DNA of 64,000 bases, from assembly GCA_038222225.1 (NCBI GenBank), contig JBBRHV010000002.1:1-64000 (forward strand). Direction: 5' to 3'. Shown one piece after another: positions 16,738 to 25,556 of this stretch. This DNA comes from JAKLFA01 sp038222225 (GTDB lineage Bacteria > Omnitrophota > Gorgyraeia > Zapsychrales > JANLHA01). The notes beneath the pieces were generated by a model. That model did no database searches. It was not told the origin of the DNA and saw nothing but the letters and a program-made list of their open reading frames with translations. The stretch's first letter is position 1; each line of letters opens with the position of its first letter. The position numbers and the translations under genes are program-made.

Positions 16738-17919
16738 TTATTTTTCTTTATACACTCTCGGAAGGCGATTGCCCAAAGAGCAGACGATCTCATAATTGAT
16801 GGTCTGCGCCAAACAGGCCAACTCATCGGCAGAAACGTCCTGTTTGCCCTGGCGGCCTAAAACAACCACCTCATCCCCCATCTTAACCATGCCGGCTCTG
16901 GAAACATCCACAACAAGCTGATCCATGGTCACCCGTCCCAAAACCGGACAACGGCATCCATTAATCAAAACCGCAGATTTATTAGACAACATCCTCATGT
17001 AACCGTCATTATATCCGATCGGCACAGTGGCCACGCGCATCTTACGCGGAGCAATAAATGTCTGGCCATAACTGACACTTCGTCCCTTTTCAATATCTTT
17101 GACGTACAGGACACGGGCCTTCACGCTCATGGCCGGCTGAAGTTTAAGTACAGAACGGATTTTATCTGAAGGATACAGTCCGTAAAGCATTAATCCCGGA
17201 CGGACCAGGTTGAATATGCGCGTCGCAAAACCACCCAGCCCGGCGCTGTTGGCAGCATGAATATAGGGAACGCTCTCACCCTCCTGATCCAACGCCGCAA
17301 CGACCTGGCTGAACTGATGAATCTGATTTTGAGTAAAGGTTGTATTTGTATCTGCGACCGGAAAATGCGTGTACATTCCCTCGACTTGAACATGCTTGAG
17401 CCGTTTTACCCTTTGAATAAAACCAAGCGCCTCCGTATGCCACACACCCAAACGCCCCATTCCGGTATCCACTTTAATATGGACCACGGCTTTTTTCTTG
17501 ACCGAACGAGCGTATGTGTTTAATGCATTGGCGGACGCCATCGTACAAATGGTCACGCGAAGATTGTGATCAACAATATCTTTAATCTGATTCGGCAACG
17601 GGCTTTCTAAAATAAGGATCGAAGTTTTAATCCTGTGCCGCCTCAGCGAAATGCCTTCATGAAGCTCTGAAACACCAAAAAAATCCACACCCATTTTTTG
17701 AATTTGATCCGCGACCTGAAGCATTCCGTGCCCGTAACCGTCGGCTTTGACAACAGCTAAAATCTGCGGTGTCTTAGCATGGGCTTCCTTCGCGGATTGT
17801 GTTTGCCGCCGTTCCGTTCTTTTCTGATTGACCAGCCTTTGAATCCTCTGAAAATTATGGCGGATCGCCTTCAAATCCACCTCAACCCATGCGGTGTGTG
17901 TATGTTTGTCGCGCAGCAC
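16738..17919 (-). CDS. alr: Alanine racemase
   Basis: PLP enzyme making D-alanine for peptidoglycan. The PLP lysine is in VVKADGYGHG near the N-terminus and the catalytic tyrosine probably in RSVSYGQTF. TGMGRLG and GYNDGYMR are also family motifs. The length (~393 aa) is a little above usual because of a basic insert (RTERRQTQSAKEAHAK) before the PLP lysine. I prefer GTG at 17919, 6 nt after AAGGAG; the ATG two codons earlier would overlap that site. It is the last gene of the tsaE-tsaB-alr run. Confidence 0.95.
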   Translation of the reverse strand: MLRDKHTHTAWVEVDLKAIRHNFQRIQRLVNQKRTERRQTQSAKEAHAKTPQILAVVKADGYGHGMLQVADQIQKMGVDFFGVSELHEGISLRRHRIKTSILILESPLPNQIKDIVDHNLRVTICTMASANALNTYARSVKKKAVVHIKVDTGMGRLGVWHTEALGFIQRVKRLKHVQVEGMYTHFPVADTNTTFTQNQIHQFSQVVAALDQEGESVPYIHAANSAGLGGFATRIFNLVRPGLMLYGLYPSDKIRSVLKLQPAMSVKARVLYVKDIEKGRSVSYGQTFIAPRKMRVATVPIGYNDGYMRMLSNKSAVLINGCRCPVLGRVTMDQLVVDVSRAGMVKMGDEVVVLGRQGKQDVSADELACLAQTINYEIVCSLGNRLPRVYKEK

Positions 17920-17958
17920 TTCCATCTCCTTTTTATCAACGCCTGCTGATATACGTCT

Positions 17959-18654
17959 TTAACGCCTTACCTGACAATCCTGCGGATATAGATACAGCGG
18001 GAGCAATGCATTGATCGGGTCGCTATCTTTATCGCGGAAACGCGCAGCCGCCAGCACGGCAATCTGTTCAGCCGATGGATACCAGAATTTCTCCTCAAGG
18101 AAGGCCGCCTTGAAATTTGAACCCTTACGCTGCCCCTGCTTAAGAATCTGATCTCTATAAATCAGAAGCCCGTCGCCGGTGAAAAGAACAGCTCCGCGAA
18201 CTTTTTTTAAAAGATCCTTGAGCCCGATCAAAAGAAAATCCGCGCTCCGAAACGGGACGCCGTTGCCCCGCTCATAAATCGCCGCGTAAACCAAATCCCG
18301 CTTTGCGTCAAAAATAACGCAAAGCTGATCTTCCTCTCCGCGTTTCACCCGCGCCGCGATCGAATCGAAACTGGGAATCCCCACAACCGGCTTCTGCAGC
18401 GCCAACGCCAGTCCTTTCACGGTTGCAAATCCGACACGCAAACTCGTGAATGACCCTGGCCCCAAACCAACCGAAATACCGTCAATATCCTTCAGATCCA
18501 TTCCTGATTTCTTGACGACCTCCTCAAGCGCGGGGATCATCTTGGAAGACAAAACCCGATCATTCTTCATCGTCCGGGAAGCCAAAACCTTTCCGTTGTC
18601 CGTGAGCGCCAAACTGAAATGCGCGCTGGATGTGTCTAAGGATAACAGTTTCAT
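17959..18654 (-). CDS. tsaB: tRNA threonylcarbamoyladenosine protein TsaB
   Basis: Non-catalytic ASKHA-fold partner of TsaD in making t6A37 on ANN-decoding tRNAs. N-terminal LSLDTSSAHFSLAL and the conserved GISVGLGPGSFTSLRVGFATVKG stretch (about 58-82) identify it. The 231-aa length is normal. It follows tsaE with a 7-nt gap, a common pairing because TsaE acts on the TsaB-TsaD complex; tsaC and tsaD are elsewhere. Confidence 0.94.
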   Translation of the reverse strand: MKLLSLDTSSAHFSLALTDNGKVLASRTMKNDRVLSSKMIPALEEVVKKSGMDLKDIDGISVGLGPGSFTSLRVGFATVKGLALALQKPVVGIPSFDSIAARVKRGEEDQLCVIFDAKRDLVYAAIYERGNGVPFRSADFLLIGLKDLLKKVRGAVLFTGDGLLIYRDQILKQGQRKGSNFKAAFLEEKFWYPSAEQIAVLAAARFRDKDSDPINALLPLYLYPQDCQVRR

Positions 18655-18661
18655 AATAAAA

Positions 18662-19138
18662 TCACGCCTTAAGACCTTCTAATGTTTTTAACATCTGCTC
18701 ATAGCGTTTGCCGAACGCCTTCAAGCGTATCTCACGTGAGTCTTCCCCTTTATGCTTTAGATAAATATCCAAGCGCTCCTTGGGAAGAAATTCTTCCAAC
18801 CGCTCCGACCACTCCACCACCGCAATGCCGTCCCCATATAAAAACTCTTCATAGCCGATATCAAAAAGTTCATCGGTCTCTTCTAAACGGTACAGATCAA
18901 AATGATAGAGCGGCCATTTCAATTGATCATACACATTGAGAAAAACAAATGTCGGGCTTGTCACGTCCTCTTCATGGGCCCCTAACCCAGCGGCCAAGCC
19001 TTTGATCATCGTCGTTTTTCCGCTGCCCAAATCGCCGAAAAGGCACACGATGTCGCCGGGTTTGGCGCATTTTGCCAAACGTTTTCCGAGGGCTCGTGTT
19101 TCCTCAAACGACTGACTGATCAATGGGATCTGTTTCAC
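18662..19138 (-). CDS. tsaE: tRNA threonylcarbamoyladenosine ATPase TsaE
   Basis: P-loop ATPase (YjeE family) that cycles the TsaB-TsaD complex. Walker A FGDLGSGKTTMIKG lies near residues 34-47, followed by VTSPTFVFLNVY, YHFDLYRLE and VVEWSERL, all diagnostic. It is 158 aa. It sits between thiL and tsaB on the same strand, consistent with a single transcript. Confidence 0.95.
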   Translation of the reverse strand: MKQIPLISQSFEETRALGKRLAKCAKPGDIVCLFGDLGSGKTTMIKGLAAGLGAHEEDVTSPTFVFLNVYDQLKWPLYHFDLYRLEETDELFDIGYEEFLYGDGIAVVEWSERLEEFLPKERLDIYLKHKGEDSREIRLKAFGKRYEQMLKTLEGLKA

Positions 19139-19165
19139 CGGCTTTTATTTCCAATTGTCAAAATC

Positions 19166-20071
19166 TTAAAAATGCTCAAACCCCTTGGGCTGGATTTCCT
19201 GTTTGCGGCCTTTGGCATTCACTAAAAAAAGGCCCTTCTTTGAGCTGATTGTCCCAATCTCAAAAAAACGATGCCGCTTGCAGCGACGCAGCACGTCCGC
19301 CTTATCTGCTGAAACTGTAAACAGCAGTTCAAAATCCTCCCCCTCATGAAGCGCCTGTTCAAGGGTCGCTCCCTTGGCCAACGGGATCTTCTCAGCGTGT
19401 ATCACCGCGCCGACCGCGCTCTGTTTTAAAATATGCCCGATATCACCTGCCAAACCGTCGGAGACATCGATCATGGCATTCGGCCGGGCATTCCGAATGA
19501 GAAACTGCGCCTCTTTCACGCGCGGCTCAAAATGAACATGCTTGCGGTTTTTAAATGAATTCCCTAAAACCCCGGTGACAAAAATGCAGTCGCCCTTTTT
19601 CGCGCCGGCACGATAGATGACCGCGTCTTTTTTTACTTTCCCCAGAAGCGCCACATTGATGACCAAACGGTTCGATCGGGTCATATCCCCTCCCACAAGA
19701 CTCACATGATATTCTTTGGCCAGATCATTGAACCCCTGACCGATGTCTTCCATAAAGGACCGCACCGTATTATGCGGAGCTCCGGTCGACACGACCGCAA
19801 ATGTGGGGATCCCTCCCATGGCAGCAATATCACTGATCGAACAAGCCAGCGCTTTACGGCCGATCTCCTGCGGAGTCATCACCGTCCTGAGAAAATGCAC
19901 CCCCTCGATCATCATATCTGTTGTATACAAAAGATAATCTTCCGCCCCGCAATCTAATACCGCGGCATCATCTCCCGCTCCCCTGACCACTCCCTCTTCA
20001 ACGTTCGCCTGCGCAGTAATGCGGTCGATAAAAGCAAACTCGCCGATATCCGCAAGAGTTTGAACTGGCAT
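19166..20071 (-). CDS. thiL: Thiamine-monophosphate kinase
   Basis: Phosphorylates thiamine monophosphate to the diphosphate cofactor, which AceE upstream in this window needs. It has GAGDDAAVL near the N-terminus, TTDMMIEGVHF for metal and phosphate binding, LVGGDMTRS and MIDVSDGLAGD. The 301-aa length is somewhat short for the family but the domains look complete. SD GGAG precedes the ATG by 7 nt. It follows mtnA (21-nt gap). No other thiamine gene is in the window. Confidence 0.94.
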   Translation of the reverse strand: MPVQTLADIGEFAFIDRITAQANVEEGVVRGAGDDAAVLDCGAEDYLLYTTDMMIEGVHFLRTVMTPQEIGRKALACSISDIAAMGGIPTFAVVSTGAPHNTVRSFMEDIGQGFNDLAKEYHVSLVGGDMTRSNRLVINVALLGKVKKDAVIYRAGAKKGDCIFVTGVLGNSFKNRKHVHFEPRVKEAQFLIRNARPNAMIDVSDGLAGDIGHILKQSAVGAVIHAEKIPLAKGATLEQALHEGEDFELLFTVSADKADVLRRCKRHRFFEIGTISSKKGLFLVNAKGRKQEIQPKGFEHF

Positions 20072-20092
20072 GTGAGACTCCTTATCAAAAAT

Positions 20093-21130
20093 TTATGAAA
20101 ATTTTTGTTTTATCATGTTGGCAAAAGGTTTCTTTATCATTCCGCATTCCGTCACAAAAGCCGTAATTAATTCATAGGGCGTCACATCAAAGGCGGGATT
20201 GAAAACATGAACAGACCGCGGTGAAATGTACCGTCCGGCCACTTGACGGACCTCATCGTCCGCACGCTCTTCAATAGGAATATCACATCCCTTTTGAATG
20301 GAAACATCAAATGTGGTTTTGGGGGCCACAACATAAAAAGGAACGTTATGATATTTTGCCAAAACCGCCAAACCATAGGTTCCGATCTTATTGGCCGTAT
20401 CGCCATTGGCGGCAATCCGGTCGGCTCCGGTAAAAACCGCCCTGATGTTTTTTTCGCGCATAACCGCAGCAGCCATATTATCGGTGATCAGCGTCGTTTG
20501 AATTTTGGCATGAGTCAACTCCCAGGCCGTGAGACGGGCACCCTGTAGAAGAGGACGCGTTTCACAAGCATACACTTCAAACCGTTTTTTCTTGTGCTGA
20601 GCCGAATAAAAAACTCCCAACGCTGTCCCATAATCAACCGTCGCCAAGGCACCGGCATTGCAGATGGTCATCAAACGGTCTCCGTTACGGATCAATTTCG
20701 CCCCGTGATCACCCATGGCCCGACAGACACGACGGTCTGTTTCATAAACATCGAACGCTTTGCGCTTGATGACCTGCTTTAACTTTAAAACGGAAGCGGA
20801 TGGATAAATCCAGGGAATCATGCGCATCTCATCCAGCGCATGAAATAAATTGACCGCCGTCGGTCGGGATGTTGCCAAATAATCACAGGCATCATTCAAA
20901 ACTTTAATAAAATTCCGGCGGTCTGTGCCCTTAAAATCATGCGTCCCTAAAAGGACGCCGAAGGCGGCAGCGGCTCCCAGCGCCGGTGCGCCGCGCACCT
21001 CAAGCCGCCGAATGGCCTGCCAGAGAGTCTTCAACGTACGGCAATCTTTATAAACCAATTTTTGCGGCAGCTTGGTTTGATCAATAATGCGGACTGCTGC
21101 ATTGACCCATCGAATTGTTTGGATAGCCAT
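20093..21130 (-). CDS. mtnA: S-methyl-5-thioribose-1-phosphate isomerase
   Basis: Isomerises methylthioribose-1-phosphate to methylthioribulose-1-phosphate in the methionine salvage pathway. The eIF2B-like fold is shown by RGAPALGAAAAFG near residue 47, the catalytic cysteine in TICNAGALAT, ETRPLLQGARLTAWEL, the aspartate in FTGADRIAANGD and KIGTYGLAVLA. It is 345 aa with an intact active site. SD GAGAGG lies before the ATG. No other salvage gene is present here. Confidence 0.95.
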   Translation of the reverse strand: MAIQTIRWVNAAVRIIDQTKLPQKLVYKDCRTLKTLWQAIRRLEVRGAPALGAAAAFGVLLGTHDFKGTDRRNFIKVLNDACDYLATSRPTAVNLFHALDEMRMIPWIYPSASVLKLKQVIKRKAFDVYETDRRVCRAMGDHGAKLIRNGDRLMTICNAGALATVDYGTALGVFYSAQHKKKRFEVYACETRPLLQGARLTAWELTHAKIQTTLITDNMAAAVMREKNIRAVFTGADRIAANGDTANKIGTYGLAVLAKYHNVPFYVVAPKTTFDVSIQKGCDIPIEERADDEVRQVAGRYISPRSVHVFNPAFDVTPYELITAFVTECGMIKKPFANMIKQKFS

Positions 21131-21150
21131 TCAACAACCTCTCTCAAAAA

Positions 21151-21642
21151 TTAAAACCGCACATCCTTCTTGATTCTTTTTATGATAAAGCAACGGTTCT
21201 CGCCTCTAACCATATGAAAATTTGCCATAATAAAGAAATCTCCGTCATCCCACGTCACTTCCATGATCTGAATATCAGCATTCTCTGCCGTCTTCGGATA
21301 TTGATCAAAAAGCTCTTTATGATTCCAGGCCTTTGTAGGAGCGTCTTTGATCGCATATCCGGTTTTATCAGCAGGTGCGCCGAATACCTTTACCATTTCC
21401 GGATATGCTTTTCCGATAAAATCTTTTAGTATTGAAATATTTGTCCCTAGACTCGTTCTCCCTTCAGAGGCAAAAACGCCATTCGTCAAAAACATCCCTA
21501 AACACAAACCAATTCCAAAATAAAGGAGAGCCGCGTTTAATCTGACAATCGAAAAAAAAGAAAATTTTTCAATACAGCGATGCAACTCGACATGGTTAAT
21601 CAATTTTTTTCTCAATTTCAATCCTCGGAAACAGCGCTTCAT
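21151..21642 (-). CDS. Unknown exported protein
   Basis: I do not recognise this protein (up to 163 aa). A hydrophobic segment (about 40-58, ALLYFGIGLCLGMFLTNG) ending VFA-SEG looks like a signal peptide. The mature part of about 100 aa has motifs KAYPEMVKVFG, AWNHKEL and MEVTWDDGDFFIMANF, suggesting a small beta-rich domain. The first ATG overlaps the metG 3' end by 47 nt; a later start such as a TTG at codon 20 would give a more normal signal peptide. It lies between metG and mtnA. Confidence 0.6.
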   Translation of the reverse strand: MKRCFRGLKLRKKLINHVELHRCIEKFSFFSIVRLNAALLYFGIGLCLGMFLTNGVFASEGRTSLGTNISILKDFIGKAYPEMVKVFGAPADKTGYAIKDAPTKAWNHKELFDQYPKTAENADIQIMEVTWDDGDFFIMANFHMVRGENRCFIIKRIKKDVRF

Positions 21643-23110
21643 GAACCTTGAGCGGAGTTCCGGGTTTTAACCCTCCCCATGAAACGCTCGCCTGTTCATC
21701 CCCCAAAACATCCAACACCTGTCTGGTCTTTTCCGGCATCACCGGACTTAAAAAAACGGCTGCGATGCGCAAGGCCTCGGTCGCGGCATAAAGGATCGTG
21801 CCTGTTCTTTCTAAATCGGTTTTAACAACTTTCCACGGCGCCTGTTTTTCAATATAGGCATTCACCATCCTGACCAACGCCATCGTCTGCTCAATCGCGT
21901 CATGAATGCGCATCCCCCCGACCAAGGCCCCCGCTTTCTCCTCTAAGGCATTAGCCGTATCCACAATCGGTTGCTCTTCCTCCGTTATCGAAAGCGGATC
22001 GGGAACCTTTCCGTCGAAATATTTTCCGATCAAACCGCTCACGCGGTTGAGAAGATTACCGAAATCATTGGCCAAATCGCTGTTATAACGTTTCACGAAC
22101 GATTCTACCGAGAAACTGGAATCCATCCCCAGCACCATTTCGCGCATCAGATAATAGCGCACCGCATCCACGCCGTATTCATCCACCAACCCTAACGGAT
22201 CAACGATATTCCCCAAGGATTTGCTCATCTTGGTATCGCCGGTCAACCACCATCCGTGGGCAAAAATCATTTGCGGCAACTCAACCCCAAGGGAGAACAG
22301 CATGGTCGTCCAATACACCGCGTGCGTCATCAAAATATCTTTCCCGATCAAATGTACCGAGATCGGCCACCATTCATTAAAACGCTCTTCATCCGAGCCC
22401 CAGCCCATGGCAGAAATATAATTCATCAACGCGTCAAACCAGACATAGGTCACATACTCCTGATCGAACGGAAGCTCAATGCCCCAGCTCAACCGGGATT
22501 TGGGACGAGAAATGCACAGATCCCCCAAAGGCTGACGCAAGAATCCCAACATTTCATTGCGCCGGCTTTCCGGCTGAAGAAATTTTGGATTCTGCTCAAT
22601 ATGGTCAATGAGCCGCTGCTGATATTTCCCCATACGGAAAAAATAATTTTTTTCTTTGAGCTTTTTGACATCACGGAACTGACCGGACTGCATTTCAGTC
22701 TCAGTGATGAACCTCTCCTCTGCGACTGAATACCACCCCTCATATTCGTCCGCGTAAACATCGCCATTGTCATGAACGGTCTGCAAAGCCAGCTGAACGA
22801 TTCTTTTGTGCCGGTCTTCGGTTGTCCGGATAAAGTCATCATACTGGATCTCAAGCTTCTCCCATAACATCTTAAACCGCGGAGCCATCTCATCGGCATG
22901 CTGCTGCGGATCAAGCCCGCGCTGTTCAGCGGCCTGCTGAACCTTCTGCCCATGTTCATCGACGCCGGTCAGAAAAAAAACGTTCTGTCCCTGCGTGCGG
23001 TGATACCGCGTTAAGACATCCGCTAAGATCGTTGTATACGCATGACCGATATGCGGTCTGTCATTCACATAATAAATCGGCGTGCTCACATAAAAATGGT
23101 TGTCCTGCAT
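21596..23110 (-). CDS. metG: Methionyl-tRNA synthetase
   Basis: Class I synthetase charging tRNA-Met. HIGH motif HIGHAY is at about 21-26 and KMSKS in TKMSKSLGN. The 504-aa enzyme is a short form with the catalytic core and anticodon-binding helices but no C-terminal EMAP-like domain. The connective peptide lacks CxxC pairs, so it is a zinc-free type. It follows ricT with a 3-nt gap, in the run tmk-holB-ricT-metG. Confidence 0.97.
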   Translation of the reverse strand: MQDNHFYVSTPIYYVNDRPHIGHAYTTILADVLTRYHRTQGQNVFFLTGVDEHGQKVQQAAEQRGLDPQQHADEMAPRFKMLWEKLEIQYDDFIRTTEDRHKRIVQLALQTVHDNGDVYADEYEGWYSVAEERFITETEMQSGQFRDVKKLKEKNYFFRMGKYQQRLIDHIEQNPKFLQPESRRNEMLGFLRQPLGDLCISRPKSRLSWGIELPFDQEYVTYVWFDALMNYISAMGWGSDEERFNEWWPISVHLIGKDILMTHAVYWTTMLFSLGVELPQMIFAHGWWLTGDTKMSKSLGNIVDPLGLVDEYGVDAVRYYLMREMVLGMDSSFSVESFVKRYNSDLANDFGNLLNRVSGLIGKYFDGKVPDPLSITEEEQPIVDTANALEEKAGALVGGMRIHDAIEQTMALVRMVNAYIEKQAPWKVVKTDLERTGTILYAATEALRIAAVFLSPVMPEKTRQVLDVLGDEQASVSWGGLKPGTPLKVHEALFPRIEIEKKID

Positions 23111-23113
23111 GTT

Positions 23114-23983
23114 CTAACCCTCTTCTCCATTGAGCGCAATATCTTCATCATGCTCAATGATCTCTTGATCAGATATCTCCTGAACCTCTCCCTCAGCCAG
23201 CGGGTACTCGATCTTAATAGTCTTCCCTTCAACCAAATCGATCAGAGCAAAACGCTTCAGAATGTTCACATCGCGAACCCGCCCCCGCCCGTCCGGTGTT
23301 GTCACCTTGTCCCCGACGCGCGGCAGACCTTTGGAGAGCTCACGATAGACTTTATATTCATACGCCATACAGCATTTAATGCGCCCGCAAACCCCGGAAA
23401 TACGTGCCGGATTCAAAGGCAGGGCCTGATCCTTTGCCATCTTGATCGATAAAGGGAAAAATTTCTTGATGTAACACGAACAGCATAATTCGCAGCCGCA
23501 GACACCGAATCCTTTCACTATTTTCGCCTTATCCCGCACCGGGATCTGCCGCAATTCAATACGAACGCGGAAAATTTTTGCCAGATCCTTCACCAGGGCG
23601 CGGAAATCCACTCGCTGATCCGCCGTAAAATAAAAAATGATCTTGCTGCAGTCAAACGTGTACTCCGCTTTAAAGATCCGCATCTCGAGTTTTCGCTCAT
23701 TGACCTTGCGGATACAGGCACTGATCGCATCCTTGGCCTTGCTTAAATTATTGCTGATCTGATTACGGTCCCCTTCAGTAATTTTACGCAGAATCTTTCC
23801 CACGGGTTTGTCGCCTTCCTCCAGATGCTCCTCGTGTTCCGGATGAGAAACCACACGGCCGAATTCTGTTCCCCGATCAACTTCTAAAATGACATACTCA
23901 TCCCGAAGGCATTCCACGTCATTCAGATCAAAATACTCCACCGGCCGAAAATGGCCCAGCTGAACCTGTATTAATTTCCCCAT
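23114..23983 (-). CDS. ricT: PSP1-domain protein RicT (YaaT)
   Basis: PSP1-domain protein; in Bacillus, RicT joins RicA and RicF to control RNase Y maturation of polycistronic RNA. The 289-aa protein has RGTEFGRVV near residue 40, the conserved cysteine cluster GVCGCELCCSCYIKKF and a second GVCGRIKCCMAYEY, matching the Fe-S-ligand cysteines reported for the family. An acidic C-terminal tail (IIEHDEDIALNGEEG) is an extension. It overlaps holB by 13 nt at its start. Confidence 0.92.
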   Translation of the reverse strand: MGKLIQVQLGHFRPVEYFDLNDVECLRDEYVILEVDRGTEFGRVVSHPEHEEHLEEGDKPVGKILRKITEGDRNQISNNLSKAKDAISACIRKVNERKLEMRIFKAEYTFDCSKIIFYFTADQRVDFRALVKDLAKIFRVRIELRQIPVRDKAKIVKGFGVCGCELCCSCYIKKFFPLSIKMAKDQALPLNPARISGVCGRIKCCMAYEYKVYRELSKGLPRVGDKVTTPDGRGRVRDVNILKRFALIDLVEGKTIKIEYPLAEGEVQEISDQEIIEHDEDIALNGEEG

Positions 23984-24921
23984 AATTGCTCCTTTAACAA
24001 CATCAAAGGGATCTTCACATTAAAATTGTCATCCACCATTTTTCGCGTCCGAACAATCGTCTGAAGAATCTCCTTAAGATGTTCATCTGTATAATGCGCT
24101 GCATACCGCTTAAGATCGCTCAACCGGTCAGCATGCACCATGCGTTCTTCGCCGGCGCCAGCTTTTAAAAGAAAAATATCCCTGCACCAACTCATTAAAA
24201 TACTTAAGACGTCCTTCCCCTCCTGCGTATCCGACGCCAAAGTCTTTAAATCCGCATCTGTTATCGTTCCTTGAAGGAACTGATCAATCGCTGCGTTTTT
24301 CGTTTTTAAAAACTCTTTATTCCATAAATCATACGCCTTGCCCCGACATCCTTCTGAAAACCGGGACAAGCACTGTGCCTGCTCCTTGGATAACCCTTCC
24401 CGCATCATGATCTCAGCCAAGGCATTGCTGGATAACGCGAAAAAGGCAACCGTCTGACACCTTGACCGTATGGTTGGCAAAATACGCTCAATGACTGACG
24501 ATGTCAAAATCAGCAAACTGTCTTTGCTCGGTTCTTCTAGCGTCTTCAATAACGCGTTGGCCGCCTCAACCGTCAGCGTTTCCGCATCCTTTAAAATAAA
24601 AATCTTGTACTGCGCTTCAAACGCCCTCAACTGAATCCGGCTGATGAGAGCCCGGATCGGCTCAATTTTAATCGAAGCGTCTTCTCCCCGCTCTAAAACC
24701 ATCACATCCGGATGATTGCCCTTCGTGATCTTCACACAGGCCGGGCACTGACCGCAAAAACCGTCTTCCGGAATATCCGGACCTTGACAATTCAGCATCT
24801 TGGCAATGGCTAACGCCGTCTCAACCTTTTGAGAACCCTTCGGTCCAACAAAAAGATACGCATGCGCCAACCGGTCTTGACCGCGCATCTCCTTAAACCG
24901 CTTTAAAATCGACTGCTCCAT
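23971..24921 (-). CDS. holB: DNA polymerase III delta' subunit
   Basis: Clamp-loader subunit of the replicase. It is an AAA+ protein of about 316 aa with LAHAYLFVGPKGSQ in place of a strict Walker A (GPKGSQK, as usual for delta'), a four-cysteine zinc module (CQGP...CGQCPAC), LLKTLEEPSKDS and the TIRSRCQ motif. I start it at MEQSILKRF (24921); an upstream ATG at 24954 would overlap tmk by 19 nt and add a non-conserved stretch. Order tmk-holB-ricT is conserved in Firmicutes. Confidence 0.93.
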   Translation of the reverse strand: MEQSILKRFKEMRGQDRLAHAYLFVGPKGSQKVETALAIAKMLNCQGPDIPEDGFCGQCPACVKITKGNHPDVMVLERGEDASIKIEPIRALISRIQLRAFEAQYKIFILKDAETLTVEAANALLKTLEEPSKDSLLILTSSVIERILPTIRSRCQTVAFFALSSNALAEIMMREGLSKEQAQCLSRFSEGCRGKAYDLWNKEFLKTKNAAIDQFLQGTITDADLKTLASDTQEGKDVLSILMSWCRDIFLLKAGAGEERMVHADRLSDLKRYAAHYTDEHLKEILQTIVRTRKMVDDNFNVKIPLMLLKEQLWGN

Positions 24922-24935
24922 ACACCGCCTGTTGC

Positions 24936-25556
24936 TTACCGTTGAACGAGACATTGTTCGATATGCGTCTTAACCTCTTCAAAAATATCCTCTTTACTAC
25001 GGTTCACCCGGATAATCCGAAAGCGTTCCGGATGTTCTTGCGCCAATTGCAGATAACCGGCTCGTACGCGCCGATGATATTCTAAAGAGCGCTGTTCAAT
25101 GCGATCCTTGTTCTGCCCGGCCCTGGAAAGACCTTCTTCCGTATCAATATCAAATAATAATGTCAAATCCGGAACAAGTCCTTGTGTTGAGAACTCGCCG
25201 ATGTTCTTAATGATATTTAAATCCATTCCATGTCCGTAGCCTTGATAGACCAGCGTTGAATCCAGAAAACGGTCGCACAGAACAATTTTTCCCGAAGCTA
25301 ACGCCGGCCGAATGACTTCACCGACCAATTGCGCGCGTGCAGCCATATACAAAAGCACTTCGCATTCATTGTTCATTTCAACATTCTTGACATCCAAGAG
25401 CAGGTTGCGGATCGCCTCGCTGATCTTAACCCCGCCGGGCTCACGAATGAGCAGCAGGTCATGGCCCTTACTTTTTAAATATTTCTCAATCAAAGCGATT
25501 TGAGTGCTCTTCCCCGACCCCTCAGAGCCCTCAAACGTCATAAAAATGCCCCTCAT
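24936..25556 (-). CDS. tmk: Thymidylate kinase
   Basis: Makes dTDP from dTMP. P-loop FEGSEGSGKST near residues 9-19, DR(F/Y) motif in VLCDRFLDSTLVYQG, and a lid with QNKDRIEQRSLEYH are visible. It is 206 aa from the ATG at 25556, which is preceded by GGAGG and overlaps the cysS stop as ATGA; this is textbook translational coupling. The longer ATG at 25568 lies inside cysS and is less likely. Confidence 0.96.
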   Translation of the reverse strand: MRGIFMTFEGSEGSGKSTQIALIEKYLKSKGHDLLLIREPGGVKISEAIRNLLLDVKNVEMNNECEVLLYMAARAQLVGEVIRPALASGKIVLCDRFLDSTLVYQGYGHGMDLNIIKNIGEFSTQGLVPDLTLLFDIDTEEGLSRAGQNKDRIEQRSLEYHRRVRAGYLQLAQEHPERFRIIRVNRSKEDIFEEVKTHIEQCLVQR